From JBBROS01 sp965260935 (GTDB lineage Bacteria > Pseudomonadota > Alphaproteobacteria > Acetobacterales > Acetobacteraceae), in NCBI GenBank assembly GCA_965260935.1, contig OZ253374.1, positions 2,356,001 through 2,420,000 of the forward strand: a DNA stretch of 64,000 nucleotides, written 5' to 3'. How positions within the stretch are numbered: the first letter of the stretch is position 1; each line of letters starts with the position of its first letter. Position numbers and translations under genes: made by a program. Under the pieces are notes generated by a model that saw only the letters and a list, made by a program, of their open reading frames with translations, ran no database searches and was not told the origin of the DNA. Below are positions 17,467 through 27,815 of the stretch, in pieces.

Positions 17467-18471
17467 TCAAGACGCATCAGCCGGTTCGCGGCGGGCGCTG
17501 GCGTCATGCGAGCTGATGCTGAGCCGGGCGGCCATTTCGAGGGCGGCGATCAGGCTGGACGGGTCGGCGCGCCCGGCGCCGGCGATGTCGAAGGCGGTGC
17601 CGTGGTCCGGGGAGGTGCGGATGATCGGCAAGCCCAGGGTGACGTTGACGCCACTGGCCATGTCGAGGGTCTTGAGCGGAATCAGGGCCTGGTCGTGATA
17701 CATGCACAGCACGGCGTCGTAGGTGGCGCGGGCCGCGGGCGTGAACAGGGTGTCGGGCGGGTAGGGTCCGGCGGCGTCGATGCCTTCGGCTTGCAGGGCC
17801 GCGATGGCGGGCGCGATGAGGGCGGTTTCCTCGTCGCCCATCGCGCCTTGCTCGCCGGCGTGGGGATTAAGGCCGGCAACGGCGAGGCGCGGTCGGGGGA
17901 TGCCGAATTGCTGACGGAGGGCTCGGGCGACGATCTGGCCGTGAGAGACGATGAGGGCGGCGGAGAGGGTCTCGAGCGCCATGCGAAGGCTGACGTGGAC
18001 GGTGACGGGCACGACACGGAGGTATTGGTTGGCCAGCATCATGACCGGCTGCGGCGCGCCGGTGAGGGCGCCAAGGAATTCGGTGTGGCCCGGGTGCTGG
18101 AAGCCGGCGGCGTAAAGGGCGGACTTGGCGATCGGGTTGGTGACGACGGCGCTGGCGTCGCCGGCTTCTACGGCCCGGACGGCGCGCTCGATGCTGGCGA
18201 TGGCCGCAGGGGCGTTGGCGGGGCTGGGGCGGCCCGGCGTCACCGGCTCCTTCAACGCGAACGGCAGCACGGGGAGCGCGTCGGCAAACACCGTCTCGGC
18301 TTCGGCCATCGTAGCGACGGCTTGGATCGGGGCCGATGGATCAATGGCGGCGAGGCGTGCCGGGTCGTCGAACGCGACGAAGGCCGGTCCGCGGCTCCGC
18401 AGCGCCGACCAGGCTTTGAGGGTCAGCTCGCCGCCGATGCCGGCTGGCTCGCCCATCGTCAACGCGAGCAT
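17467..18471 (-). CDS. pdxA: 4-hydroxythreonine-4-phosphate dehydrogenase PdxA
   Basis: NAD-dependent oxidation of 4-phosphohydroxy-L-threonine, giving the amine that PdxJ uses. 334 residues. The N-terminal MLALTMGEPAGIGGEL is the family start. Metal ligands are visible in FQHPGHTEFLG, MYHDQALIPLK and SPDHGTAFDIAG. The ATG at 18471 follows the OsmC-type gene directly, with no gap between its stop and this start. The gene is therefore the downstream end of the minus-strand sucAB-lpd-osmC run and may be read from it. No surA or ksgA neighbour is seen. Confidence 0.96.
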   Translation of the reverse strand: MLALTMGEPAGIGGELTLKAWSALRSRGPAFVAFDDPARLAAIDPSAPIQAVATMAEAETVFADALPVLPFALKEPVTPGRPSPANAPAAIASIERAVRAVEAGDASAVVTNPIAKSALYAAGFQHPGHTEFLGALTGAPQPVMMLANQYLRVVPVTVHVSLRMALETLSAALIVSHGQIVARALRQQFGIPRPRLAVAGLNPHAGEQGAMGDEETALIAPAIAALQAEGIDAAGPYPPDTLFTPAARATYDAVLCMYHDQALIPLKTLDMASGVNVTLGLPIIRTSPDHGTAFDIAGAGRADPSSLIAALEMAARLSISSHDASARREPADAS

Positions 18472-18959
18472 CTAAGCCTCGGCGAAAAGGAAGACTGGTT
18501 CGTGCCGGACGGGGAAGTTCACCGAGTTGGCGATGAAGCAATACTTGTGCGCGTCCTCGTGTAAGGCGCGGGCTTTGCCGAGGTCGGTGCCGGGGGGGAC
18601 GGTGATCTCGGGTTGCAGCACGACCTCGGTGAAGCGCCCGCTGCCGTCCGGGCGCTCCCGCATCACACCCTCGGCAATGTCCTGATAGGAGGTGACCACG
18701 ATGCCTTCGGCCGAGCAGAGGTGCAGGTACCAGAGCATGTGGCAGGCAGACAGGGAGCCGACCAGCAACTCCTCAGGGTTGTAGCGGGCGCCGTTGCCGC
18801 GGAAAGCCGGGTCCGAGGAGCCAAGGACCGGCGGCTTGCCCGGCCCGGTGATCTCGTGGCCGCGGTCGTAGGCCCTGTAGGCGGAGGTGCCGGAGCCGGT
18901 ATTGCCGGTCCAGGTAATGGTGAGGGAGTAGATCTGCTCTCCCGGCGCTTCCATGCTCA

Positions 18960-18960
<1 letters not shown>
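18472..18960 (-). CDS. OsmC-family protein
   Basis: Protein of 162 residues of the OsmC/Ohr fold, in which two cysteines reduce organic hydroperoxides. The first cysteine is in GSLSACHMLWY and the probable second in AHKYCFIANSV. The pattern YNPEELLVGSLSACHMLW is that of OsmC-like proteins (YhfA/SACOL1771 type) rather than classical Ohr. An additional cysteine lies in HLCSAEG. The ATG at 18960 overlaps the lpd stop by one base (TGATG), indicating coupling. Its linkage to the 2-oxoglutarate dehydrogenase genes suggests oxidative-stress protection of that complex, an inference only. Confidence 0.87.
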
Positions 18961-20351
<1,391 letters not shown>

Positions 20352-20367
20352 CCCGATATTCCTGTCG

Positions 20368-20568
20368 TTAGTGGCCGCGGCCCAACACGTAGCCGAATGC
20401 CCCGAAAACCCCGGCCACGATTGCCGCCGTCGCACCGAGTATGGCAACGAACAGCCTGTATGGCTCTGACCGGGTCATCGCCTTTTTGTAGTCAGTATCC
20501 GCGTCCTTGTTGACCACGTCCGCGCGAAGCTGGGCCATTCTCAACTCCCGTTCCTCGGTGTCGCTCAT
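20368..20568 (-). CDS. Small membrane protein between sucB and lpd
   Basis: Predicted protein of 66 residues that I do not recognise. The first 38 residues are charged and probably helical (MSDTEERELRMAQLRADVV). One hydrophobic segment of about 25 residues (LFVAILGATAAIVAGVFGAF) follows, ending with a short basic tail. That layout suggests a single-pass membrane protein with its N-terminus in the cytoplasm. It lies 15 bases downstream of sucB and 16 bases upstream of lpd on the same strand, so it is almost certainly in the operon. A role in placing the dehydrogenase complex at the membrane is speculation. Confidence 0.72.
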   Translation of the reverse strand: MSDTEERELRMAQLRADVVNKDADTDYKKAMTRSEPYRLFVAILGATAAIVAGVFGAFGYVLGRGH

Positions 20569-20583
20569 GTGGATGCGACATGC

Positions 20584-21858
20584 CTATAAATCCAGCAGGA
20601 GCCGACGCGGGTCCTCGACCCCTTCCTTGACGCGCACGAGAAAGCTGACGGCCTCCTTGCCGTCCACGATGCGGTGGTCATACGAGAGCGCGAGATACAT
20701 CATCGGGCGGATCTCGACCTTGCCGCCGACGGCCATCGGGCGCTCCTGGATCTTGTGCATGCCAAGGATGCCGGATTGCGGCGCGTTGAGGATCGGCGTG
20801 CTCATCAGGCTGCCGTAGACGCCGCCGTTGGTAATGGTAAAGGTGCCGCCGCTGAGTTCTTCGAGCTTGAGCTGGCCGTCGCGGGCGCGGCGGCCGAAGT
20901 CGCCGATGGAGCGCTCGATGTCGGCAAAGCCCATCCGGTCCGCGTCGCGCACGACCGGGACAACGAGGCCGTTCGGGCCGCCGACGGCGATGCCCATGTG
21001 GACGAAACGCTTGTAGACGATGTCGTCGCCGTCGATCTCGGCGTTCACGGCGGGGAATTCCTGCAGAGCGGCGACGCAGGCGCGGACAAAGAACGACATG
21101 AAGCCGAGCCGGACGCCCTTGTGCTTTTTCTCGAAGGCGTCGCGGTATTCGGCGCGGAGCGCCATGGCCGCGCTCATGTCCACCTCGTTGAAGGTGGTGA
21201 GCATGGCGGCGTTGTTCTGGGCCTCCTTGAGGCGCTGGGCGATGGTTCGGCGGAGCCGGGTCATCTTGACCCGTTCCTCGCGCGGATCTTCGGTGCGGAG
21301 CGCTTTCTGGGCCGGGGCTTGGGCGGGTTTCGGCGCCGGGCGGTCGAGGAATTGAAGCACGTCGCCCTTGGTGACGCGCCCGTCCTTGCCGCTGCCCGGC
21401 ACCTCGTTCGCGCCCAGCCCGCGCTCCTGCATCAGCTTGGCGGCGGACGGCATCGGGGGGTGTTCGGGGGTGGCCGATGTCGTGTGGTCGGATTTCGCTT
21501 CGGCCGCGATGTCGGACGGCGGCGTGGCCGGGCGGGACACAGGGCCTCGCGGCTGCGGCGGCGGCTTGACGCCGCTGGAAGGTTTGGGTTGGCTCGGTTC
21601 CGGTTCGGCCTTGGCGCCGGAGCCTGCCTCCAGCATCGCCAGTATCGCGCCGACCTCGACCTCGGCACCTTCCTCGGCTTGGATATCGGCCAAGGTGCCG
21701 GCACCCGGCGCCGGGACTTCCACGGTGACCTTGTCGGTTTCAAGCTCCACCACCGGTTCGTCGATCGCGACGGCCTCGCCGGCTGCCTTCAGCCACCGTG
21801 CAACCGTCGCGGTGGTCACGCTTTCTCCGAGCGTTGGGACCTTGATCTCCGTGGGCAT
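20584..21858 (-). CDS. sucB: 2-oxoglutarate dehydrogenase E2 (dihydrolipoamide succinyltransferase)
   Basis: Core acyltransferase of the 2-oxoglutarate dehydrogenase complex, 424 residues. It has one N-terminal lipoyl domain (MPTEIKVPTLGESVTTATVA) with lipoylated Lys43 in ETDKV and a proline- and alanine-rich linker. The peripheral subunit-binding domain (about 130-170) contains PSAAKLMQERGLGANEVPGS. The catalytic domain ends with SYDHRIVDGKEAVSFL, giving the active-site His395 and Asp399. The ATG at 21858 is the only sensible start. It follows sucA by 85 bases on the same strand. Confidence 0.96.
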   Translation of the reverse strand: MPTEIKVPTLGESVTTATVARWLKAAGEAVAIDEPVVELETDKVTVEVPAPGAGTLADIQAEEGAEVEVGAILAMLEAGSGAKAEPEPSQPKPSSGVKPPPQPRGPVSRPATPPSDIAAEAKSDHTTSATPEHPPMPSAAKLMQERGLGANEVPGSGKDGRVTKGDVLQFLDRPAPKPAQAPAQKALRTEDPREERVKMTRLRRTIAQRLKEAQNNAAMLTTFNEVDMSAAMALRAEYRDAFEKKHKGVRLGFMSFFVRACVAALQEFPAVNAEIDGDDIVYKRFVHMGIAVGGPNGLVVPVVRDADRMGFADIERSIGDFGRRARDGQLKLEELSGGTFTITNGGVYGSLMSTPILNAPQSGILGMHKIQERPMAVGGKVEIRPMMYLALSYDHRIVDGKEAVSFLVRVKEGVEDPRRLLLDL

Positions 21859-21943
21859 TCTGTTGTTCCTAGATCATCGATGATGCGTATTCGTTACGCT
21901 GTCGGCACAGGCCATGGTTGGGAGCCGAACGGCAGCTTTGACG

Positions 21944-24805
21944 TCATTGCAATCCTAGAGCTTCTTGCACCAGGGCTGCTTGCTGCTGGGCGTGGACTTT
22001 GGCAAGACCAGTTGCGGGGCTGGCGGCGCTTTCGCGGCCGACGTAGCGCGGACGCGTCGCCTTGCCCCCCAGCTTGGCGAGCACCGCTTCGATCCGGCGG
22101 TCGACGAAGAACCACGCGCCGTTGTTCATCGGCTCCTCCTGGCACCAGACGACCTCTGCGTTCGCGTAAGGCTTAAGCGCGCGGGCCAGCTTCTGTTCCG
22201 GGAAGGGATAGATCTGCTCCAACCGCACGAGGGCGACGTCGTTCACGCCCTTCTGCTGGCGTTCGGTCAGGAGGTCATAATAAACCTTGCCGCTACAGAT
22301 GACGACGCGCTTGACCTGGCCCGGCTCCGCGATCTGACCGGTTTCGGGGATGACGAACTGAAAATGGCTGTCGTCGGCCATGTCCGCGAGCGAACTCACC
22401 GCGAGCTTGTGGCGGAGCAGGCTCTTGGGCGTCATGATCACGAGCGGCTTGCGGAAGTTCCGCTTCATCTGGCGGCGCAGGGCATGGAAGTAGTTGGCCG
22501 GGGTCGTGAGGTTGCAAACCGTCATGTTGTGCTCGGCGCAGAGCTGCAAGTAGCGTTCCAGGCGGGCGCTGCTGTGTTCCGGGCCTTGTCCCTCGTGGCC
22601 GTGCGGCAGCAGGAGCGTCAGGCCGCTCATGCGAAGCCACTTGGTTTCGCCGCTGGCAAGGAACTGGTCGATGATGACTTGCGCGCCATTGGCGAAATCG
22701 CCGAACTGCGCCTCCCACAGCACCATGACCTTCGGGTCGGCCAGCGTGTAGCCGTATTCGAACCCCAGCACGCCGGCCTCGCTGAGGAGCGAGTTGAAGA
22801 TGTCGATCTTCTCCTGGCCGGGAGCGATGTTGTTGAGGGGAACGTACTCGTTCTGGTTGGATTGATCGACCAGGACGGCGTGGCGCTGGCTGAACGTGCC
22901 GCGCTGGCAATCCTCGCCGGACAGGCGGACGCGGCTGCCTTCGAGCAGCAGGCCGCCGAAGGCGAGGGCCTCGCCGGTGGCCCAGTCGATGCCCTCGCCG
23001 CTCTCGATCATGGCGCGCTTGGCCTCGAGCTGGCGGGCGATCTTGGGGTTGAGGTCGAAATCGGCGGGAGGGGTCGACAACGCGTGGCCGACCTGGCGCA
23101 ACCGGTCAAGCGACATGCCGGTCGCTTCCTCGTGGCGCTCGTCGCTCTGGTCCGCCTGCTTCAGCCCGGACCAACGGCCTTCGAGCCAGTCGGCCTTGTT
23201 CGGCTTATAGCCCTGCCCGGCTTTGTAGGCGTCTTCCAGCTTGGATTGGAACTGGTCCCACATCCGTTTCGCGTCGTCCGCCTGAACACTGCCTTCGCCG
23301 GCGAGCCGTTCGGCATAAAGGGTGCGCGTCGTTTTGCGGGCCTTGATGGCGCGATACATGATCGGCTGGGTGAAGGCTGGCTCGTCGGTCTCGTTATGGC
23401 CTTGGCGGCGGTAGCAGACGACGTCGAGCACGATGTCGGCGCCGAATCGCATCCGGAACTCGGCCGCGAGCCGGGCGCAGAACACGACGGCTTCTGGCTC
23501 GTCGCCGTTCACGTGCAGGATCGGGCACTGCACGCTCTTGGCGATGTCGGTGCAATACATGCCCGAGTAGGCGTGCGCCGGAACGGTGGTGAAGCCGATC
23601 TGGTTGTTGACCACCAGATGAATCGTGCCGCCGGTGCGGTAGCCGATTAACTGGCTCATCGCGAGCGTCTCGTACACCAGGCCTTGCCCGGCGAAGGCGG
23701 CATCGCCGTGCATGATGATGCCCATGACGCTGCGGCGCTTGTCGGTGTCGCCGGCAGCGTCCTGCCGGGCGCGCACCTTGCCGACGACGACCGGGTCCAC
23801 GGCCTCGAGATGGCTCGGGTTGGGCTGCAAAGAGACGTGCACCTCGTGGCCGGCGATCTCGAGGTCGGTGCTGGTGCCGAGATGGTATTTGACGTCGCCC
23901 GAGCCTTGCACGTCGTCGGGCTTGAAGCTTTCGCCGCCGAACTCGCTGAAGATGGCGGTGAACGGCTTGCGGACGACGTTGACAAGGGTGTTCAGGCGCC
24001 CGCGGTGCGGCATCCCGATGACGACCTCGTTCGCGCCGCCCTGGGCCGCGACCTCGATCATGGCGTGCAGGGCGGGGATGGTGACTTCGCCGCCTTCAAG
24101 ACCGAAACGCTTGGTCCCGACGTAGCGCTTCTGGCAGAAGGCCTCGAACCCCTCGGCCTCGGTCAGTTGTTCGAGGATGGCGCGTTTATCGCGGGCGTCG
24201 AAGCCGTTGTTCCAGGGCGCGCCCTCGAAACGCCGCTGGATCCAGGTTTTTTGCTCAGGATCCTGGATGTGCATGAACTCAACGCCGATCGGGCCGCAAT
24301 AGCTGGCGCGGATAATCCGCATCATCTCCCGCACCGTCGCCGTTTCGCGGCCCAGCACGCCGTCGATGAAGATGGGACGGTCGAAATCGGACGGCTTGAA
24401 GCCGTATGCAGCCGGGTCAAGCTCGGAATGGTAGCCCGGCTTTTGCAGCCCGAGGGGATCGAGGTTCGCCTCGAGATGGCCGCGGACGCGATAAGCGCGG
24501 ATCATCATCAAGGCCCGGAGGCTGTCGGTCGCCGCGGCGCGGACCTCGGCCTCGCTCGCGCCGCCAGCCGATACCTTGGGCTTGGCGGCCTCCGCCTCTC
24601 CGACGCTGAAATCCCGCGGCGCCCATGAAGCGCCCGACGCGTCCTCCAGCACGCCGCGGGCTTCGTCGTTCAGGGCGGCGAACAACTCGGCGAAGCTCTG
24701 GTCGACGCTGGCCGGATCGTTGGCCCATCTCGCGTAAAGGTCGGCGATGAAGGCGGCATTGGCGCCGTTGAAAGCAGAGGCGATCACGTCAATGCCGGGC
24801 ATCAT
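21944..24805 (-). CDS. sucA: 2-oxoglutarate dehydrogenase E1 (SucA)
   Basis: Thiamine diphosphate enzyme that decarboxylates 2-oxoglutarate and succinylates the lipoyl group of E2, committing carbon to succinyl-CoA. 953 residues, the family size. Visible landmarks: the N-terminal E2-binding helix (AAFIADLYARWANDPASVD), the cofactor region IGMPHRGRLNTLVNV, the GDAAFAGQGLVYETLAMSQL thiamine motif, VICSGKVYYDLL, and the C-terminal WCQEEPMNNGAW. The start is MMPG at 24805; the second Met is equally possible. No sucC or sucD gene lies upstream; mdh precedes it across a structured gap. Confidence 0.96.
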   Translation of the reverse strand: MMPGIDVIASAFNGANAAFIADLYARWANDPASVDQSFAELFAALNDEARGVLEDASGASWAPRDFSVGEAEAAKPKVSAGGASEAEVRAAATDSLRALMMIRAYRVRGHLEANLDPLGLQKPGYHSELDPAAYGFKPSDFDRPIFIDGVLGRETATVREMMRIIRASYCGPIGVEFMHIQDPEQKTWIQRRFEGAPWNNGFDARDKRAILEQLTEAEGFEAFCQKRYVGTKRFGLEGGEVTIPALHAMIEVAAQGGANEVVIGMPHRGRLNTLVNVVRKPFTAIFSEFGGESFKPDDVQGSGDVKYHLGTSTDLEIAGHEVHVSLQPNPSHLEAVDPVVVGKVRARQDAAGDTDKRRSVMGIIMHGDAAFAGQGLVYETLAMSQLIGYRTGGTIHLVVNNQIGFTTVPAHAYSGMYCTDIAKSVQCPILHVNGDEPEAVVFCARLAAEFRMRFGADIVLDVVCYRRQGHNETDEPAFTQPIMYRAIKARKTTRTLYAERLAGEGSVQADDAKRMWDQFQSKLEDAYKAGQGYKPNKADWLEGRWSGLKQADQSDERHEEATGMSLDRLRQVGHALSTPPADFDLNPKIARQLEAKRAMIESGEGIDWATGEALAFGGLLLEGSRVRLSGEDCQRGTFSQRHAVLVDQSNQNEYVPLNNIAPGQEKIDIFNSLLSEAGVLGFEYGYTLADPKVMVLWEAQFGDFANGAQVIIDQFLASGETKWLRMSGLTLLLPHGHEGQGPEHSSARLERYLQLCAEHNMTVCNLTTPANYFHALRRQMKRNFRKPLVIMTPKSLLRHKLAVSSLADMADDSHFQFVIPETGQIAEPGQVKRVVICSGKVYYDLLTERQQKGVNDVALVRLEQIYPFPEQKLARALKPYANAEVVWCQEEPMNNGAWFFVDRRIEAVLAKLGGKATRPRYVGRESAASPATGLAKVHAQQQAALVQEALGLQ

Positions 24806-24858
24806 CTATCCTTGGAAACAGACTATTCATTCAGATGGGGATTGAACGTGTCTGCCGA

Positions 24859-24918
24859 TGCCCGCTCAGGGTTGCGCCGGATGCAAGTCTTGGTCCCTGC
24901 GCATGAGATAAGCGGGCA
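24859..24918 (-). promoter_or_regulatory. Nested hairpin between mdh and sucA
   Basis: Three nested perfect pairings occur in 60 bases of the mdh-sucA gap. They are TGCCCGCT (24859-24866) with AGCGGGCA (24911-24918), CAGGG (24867-24871) with CCCTG (24895-24899), and TTGC (24872-24875) with GCAA (24883-24886). The first three 5' arms are contiguous. Both genes are on the minus strand, so an RNA through the gap would fold here. There is no T-run, so it looks more like a processing, attenuation or stability element than an intrinsic terminator. Confidence 0.55.
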
Positions 24919-24946
24919 GGCTTAACGAAGCATGAAGCGCTGCGGA

Positions 24947-25900
24947 TCATCCGACCAGCTTGCGGCTCGCCTCGATCAGCTCGCGGACGCTGGCGCAGCT
25001 TTTGTCAAAGGCCGCTTGCTCGTCGCTGGTCAGCTTGATCTCGACAACCCGCTCGACGCCCCCTGCGCCGATAACCACAGGGACGCCGACGTAAAGGCCG
25101 TTGACGCCGTATTGGCCATCGAGGTGGGCGGCGGCCGGCAGGACGCGCTTCTTGTCCTTGAGGTAGCTCTCGGCCATGGCGATCGCGCTGGCGGCGGGGG
25201 CGTAGAAGGCGCTGCCTTTCTCAAGCAGTTTCACGATCTCGCCGCCGCCGTTGGCGGTACGCTTGACGATCGCGTCCACCTTGTCCTGCGTGGTCCAGCC
25301 CATCGCCACCAGGTCGGGGATGGGAATGCCGGCAACGGCGCTGTAGCGGACAAGGGGGACCATGGTGTCGCCGTGGCCGCCGAGGACGAAGGCGGTGACG
25401 TCCTCGACCGAAACGTTGAATTCGTGGGCGAGGAACAGGCGGAAGCGGGAGCTGTCGAGCACGCCGGCCATGCCGACGACCTTGTGCGGCGGCAGGCCGG
25501 ATTTCTGCTGCATCACCCAAACCATCGCGTCGAGCGGGTTAGTGATGACGATCACGAAGGCGTCGGGGCAGTATTGCTTGATGCCGTCGGCGACGGTGGC
25601 GATGACGCCGGCGTTCTTGGCGACGAGGTCGTCGCGGCTCATGCCGGGCTGGCGGGGGAACCCGGCGGTGACGATGACGACGTCGCTGCCCTCAATGGCG
25701 CCGTAGTCGCTGCCGCCGGTCATCAGGGCATCGAACCCGTCAACGGGGCCGGATTGCATGAGGTCGAGCGCCTTGCCCGCGGCGACGCCGCCGAACACGT
25801 CGAACAGCGCGACGTCGCCGAGTTCCTTGAGGCCGACCAGGTGCGCCAGAGTGCCGCCGATGTTGCCGGCGCCGATGAGGGCGATCTTGTTGCGTGCCAT
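24947..25900 (-). CDS. mdh: Malate dehydrogenase
   Basis: NAD-dependent oxidation of malate to oxaloacetate in the TCA cycle. 317 residues, the lactate-dehydrogenase-like (LDH-type) malate dehydrogenase usual in alphaproteobacteria. It has the cofactor loop IALIGAGNIGGTLAHL, the substrate arginines in AGFPRQPGMSRDDL, the NPLDAMVWV motif, catalytic VLGGHGDTMVPL and the C-terminal ELIEASRKLV. The ATG at 25900 has a GGGGAGAGAAC ribosome site. It is divergent from the DUF2244 gene and lies upstream of sucA on the same strand. Confidence 0.97.
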   Translation of the reverse strand: MARNKIALIGAGNIGGTLAHLVGLKELGDVALFDVFGGVAAGKALDLMQSGPVDGFDALMTGGSDYGAIEGSDVVIVTAGFPRQPGMSRDDLVAKNAGVIATVADGIKQYCPDAFVIVITNPLDAMVWVMQQKSGLPPHKVVGMAGVLDSSRFRLFLAHEFNVSVEDVTAFVLGGHGDTMVPLVRYSAVAGIPIPDLVAMGWTTQDKVDAIVKRTANGGGEIVKLLEKGSAFYAPAASAIAMAESYLKDKKRVLPAAAHLDGQYGVNGLYVGVPVVIGAGGVERVVEIKLTSDEQAAFDKSCASVRELIEASRKLVG

Positions 25901-26050
25901 GTTCTCTCCCCGTGAGTTGGTCCGGGAAGGGCAAGCGGGGCGCCCGGACGCCCGGAAACCGCGAGACGGTTACTCCATCGGGCCGGGCCGGGCAAGGCGC
26001 GGCGGCATTTTGCCGTTGCGTTCGTTGCTGATCGGTCCGAACTTCAGGTC

Positions 26051-26560
26051 ATGTCGGGTGGCACGCAGATTGTCGAACCGCCGTTCGAGGCGGTCATCAC
26101 GCCGCACCGGAGCCTGAGCGAGGCTGGGCTGCGGCGGCTGGTGGCGTTCCTTCTGTTGCTGAGCGCGGGGGTCTCGACCGGGCTTTGGTTCATCGGCGCC
26201 TGGCCGGTGATCGGGTTCAACGGGGCGGAAATGCTGTTCGCGGTCGTGTTGCTGCGCCGCAACGCGCGGGAGCGGGCGCGGGTGGAGCGGCTCGTGCTGT
26301 CCGACGCGGGGCTGTCCGTGCAGCGGACGGAGCCGGGCAGGCGGCGCCGGGAGCGGCGCTTGGATGGGGCTTGGCTGCAAGCGGTGCTGGAGGAGCGGCC
26401 GGGGCGGGCGCCGCTGCTTCTGCTGGTGGAGCGGGGACGGCGGCTTGAGGTGGGCGGGGATCTCGGGGAGGACGAGAAACGGGATCTGGCGGCTGCTTTG
26501 AGCGCGGCGCTGTATCGGCGGCGGAACCCGGTGTTCGACAATCCGCAGTTGCGGGACTGA
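26051..26560 (+). CDS. DUF2244-family integral membrane protein
   Basis: Protein of 169 residues with two adjacent hydrophobic segments (about 27-52 and 54-70) followed by an arginine-rich cytoplasmic part. The N-terminal FEAVITPHRSLSEAGLRRL and the layout match the DUF2244 family of alphaproteobacteria, whose function is unknown; members often lie near cytochrome oxidase or TCA genes. The C-terminus (YRRRNPVFDNPQLRD) is also family-like. It is divergent from mdh with a 150-base shared promoter gap, and converges with the carboxylate-amine ligase after 19 bases. Confidence 0.82.
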   Translation: MSGGTQIVEPPFEAVITPHRSLSEAGLRRLVAFLLLLSAGVSTGLWFIGAWPVIGFNGAEMLFAVVLLRRNARERARVERLVLSDAGLSVQRTEPGRRRRERRLDGAWLQAVLEERPGRAPLLLLVERGRRLEVGGDLGEDEKRDLAAALSAALYRRRNPVFDNPQLRD

Positions 26561-26579
26561 CGCAAAGGCGCGCTGCCGG

Positions 26580-27704
26580 CTACTCCGCCCTGCTCGTCTC
26601 CGCCGCAAGCCAGTCGACGACGTTGGCCAGCGATGCCGTGCGGTCGCCAGTCTCGGCCATGCTGCCGTTGAACACTTCGAGCTGGCGGTCCGAGCTTGCG
26701 CCGTGTTCGGCGATCTCGCGCGCCTGCATGGCTTCCTTGGCGCAGCCGAGCGCGTCGGCGTCGTCGGCGATCAGGCCGAGGGTTTGGTTCAGCGTCTCGG
26801 CCAAGGCGGTTGCCTCGCCGCCCGCGTAATCGAGGAAAACGGCGCGCCGCCCGTCGCGCTGGGCGCGCCAAAAGTTTTCCGAGACGATGGCGCGGGCGCC
26901 GCCGGTCAGCCCCGCGTGGAGGCGCGGGGTGCGGACGGCCAGGCGGACGAGGCAACGGTAAAGGGCGGCGATGGCGAGGGAATGGCTGAGGGAGGTGCAA
27001 CTGTCGGCCACGCGAAGCTCGAGCGTCGGGTACTTGACCGAGGGGCGGAGGGTCCACCAAAGGTAGCTCGCATCCTTGATGGCCCCGGCGCCGATCATGG
27101 CGGAAACGTAGCGGTCGTAGTCCTCCATGTCGCGGAACAGGTCCGGCAGGCCGGTCCGGGGCATCTCGCAGAAGACGGACATGCGGTAGCCGGCCAGGCC
27201 GGTGTCGCGGCCTTGCCAGAAGGGCGACGAGGCCGAGAGGGCCAGCAGCAGCGGCATGAACGGGAGCAGGCGGTTCATCAGGTCGACGCGGGCGTCGGGG
27301 TTGGGCACCTCGACATGGACGTGCATGCCGCAACAGAGATTGCGGCGGCCAAGTATCTGCATCTCGTGCAGGAGGGCCTTGTAGCGGTCCTTCTCGGTAT
27401 GCGCCTGGCGGGACCAGCGGGCGAGCGGGTGGGTTCCGGCGGCGAGCACCAGGATGCCGTGGTCGCGGCCGATTTTGGCGAGTTCGGCGCGGGCGTCGGC
27501 CAGTTGGCCGCTTGCGTCGGCGAAGCTGGTGGAGGGCGTGCTGGCGACTTCAACCTGGGAAACGAGGAGTTCGCGGCCGATGTCCGGGTGGCGGGCGTTG
27601 ACGGCGCGGTGGAAGGCATGGACGGCGCGCCGGGGCGTGCCTCTGGTGGCGGCGTCGGCCAGGAAATATTCTTCTTCGATCCCGAACTGATAGGTTTCGT
27701 TCAT
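26580..27704 (-). CDS. Carboxylate-amine ligase (YbdK/GCS2 family)
   Basis: ATP-grasp-like ligase of 374 residues of the glutamate-cysteine ligase type 2 family. E. coli YbdK has weak gamma-glutamylcysteine synthetase activity; the natural product of this group is unclear. Visible features: N-terminal YQFGIEEEYFLAD, metal/substrate site CCGMHVHVEVPN, LLLALSASSPFWQGRDTGLAGYR, and WWTLRPSVKYPTLELRVAD. The ATG at 27704 is preferred because a GGAGAG ribosome site lies just upstream and the family N-terminus starts there. The in-frame start at 27737 would add 11 residues. It is divergent from the SPL-like gene. Confidence 0.87.
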   Translation of the reverse strand: MNETYQFGIEEEYFLADAATRGTPRRAVHAFHRAVNARHPDIGRELLVSQVEVASTPSTSFADASGQLADARAELAKIGRDHGILVLAAGTHPLARWSRQAHTEKDRYKALLHEMQILGRRNLCCGMHVHVEVPNPDARVDLMNRLLPFMPLLLALSASSPFWQGRDTGLAGYRMSVFCEMPRTGLPDLFRDMEDYDRYVSAMIGAGAIKDASYLWWTLRPSVKYPTLELRVADSCTSLSHSLAIAALYRCLVRLAVRTPRLHAGLTGGARAIVSENFWRAQRDGRRAVFLDYAGGEATALAETLNQTLGLIADDADALGCAKEAMQAREIAEHGASSDRQLEVFNGSMAETGDRTASLANVVDWLAAETSRAE

Positions 27705-27815
27705 TGGCTCTCCGCTCAGGGCTTGTCCGATCGGCAAGCGTAAGGCGCGGCGCGGTTCACGTCACCATTGCATCACACGCCTGGCGCAGCGGCGAACGCT
27801 GCCGATATACGGGCC

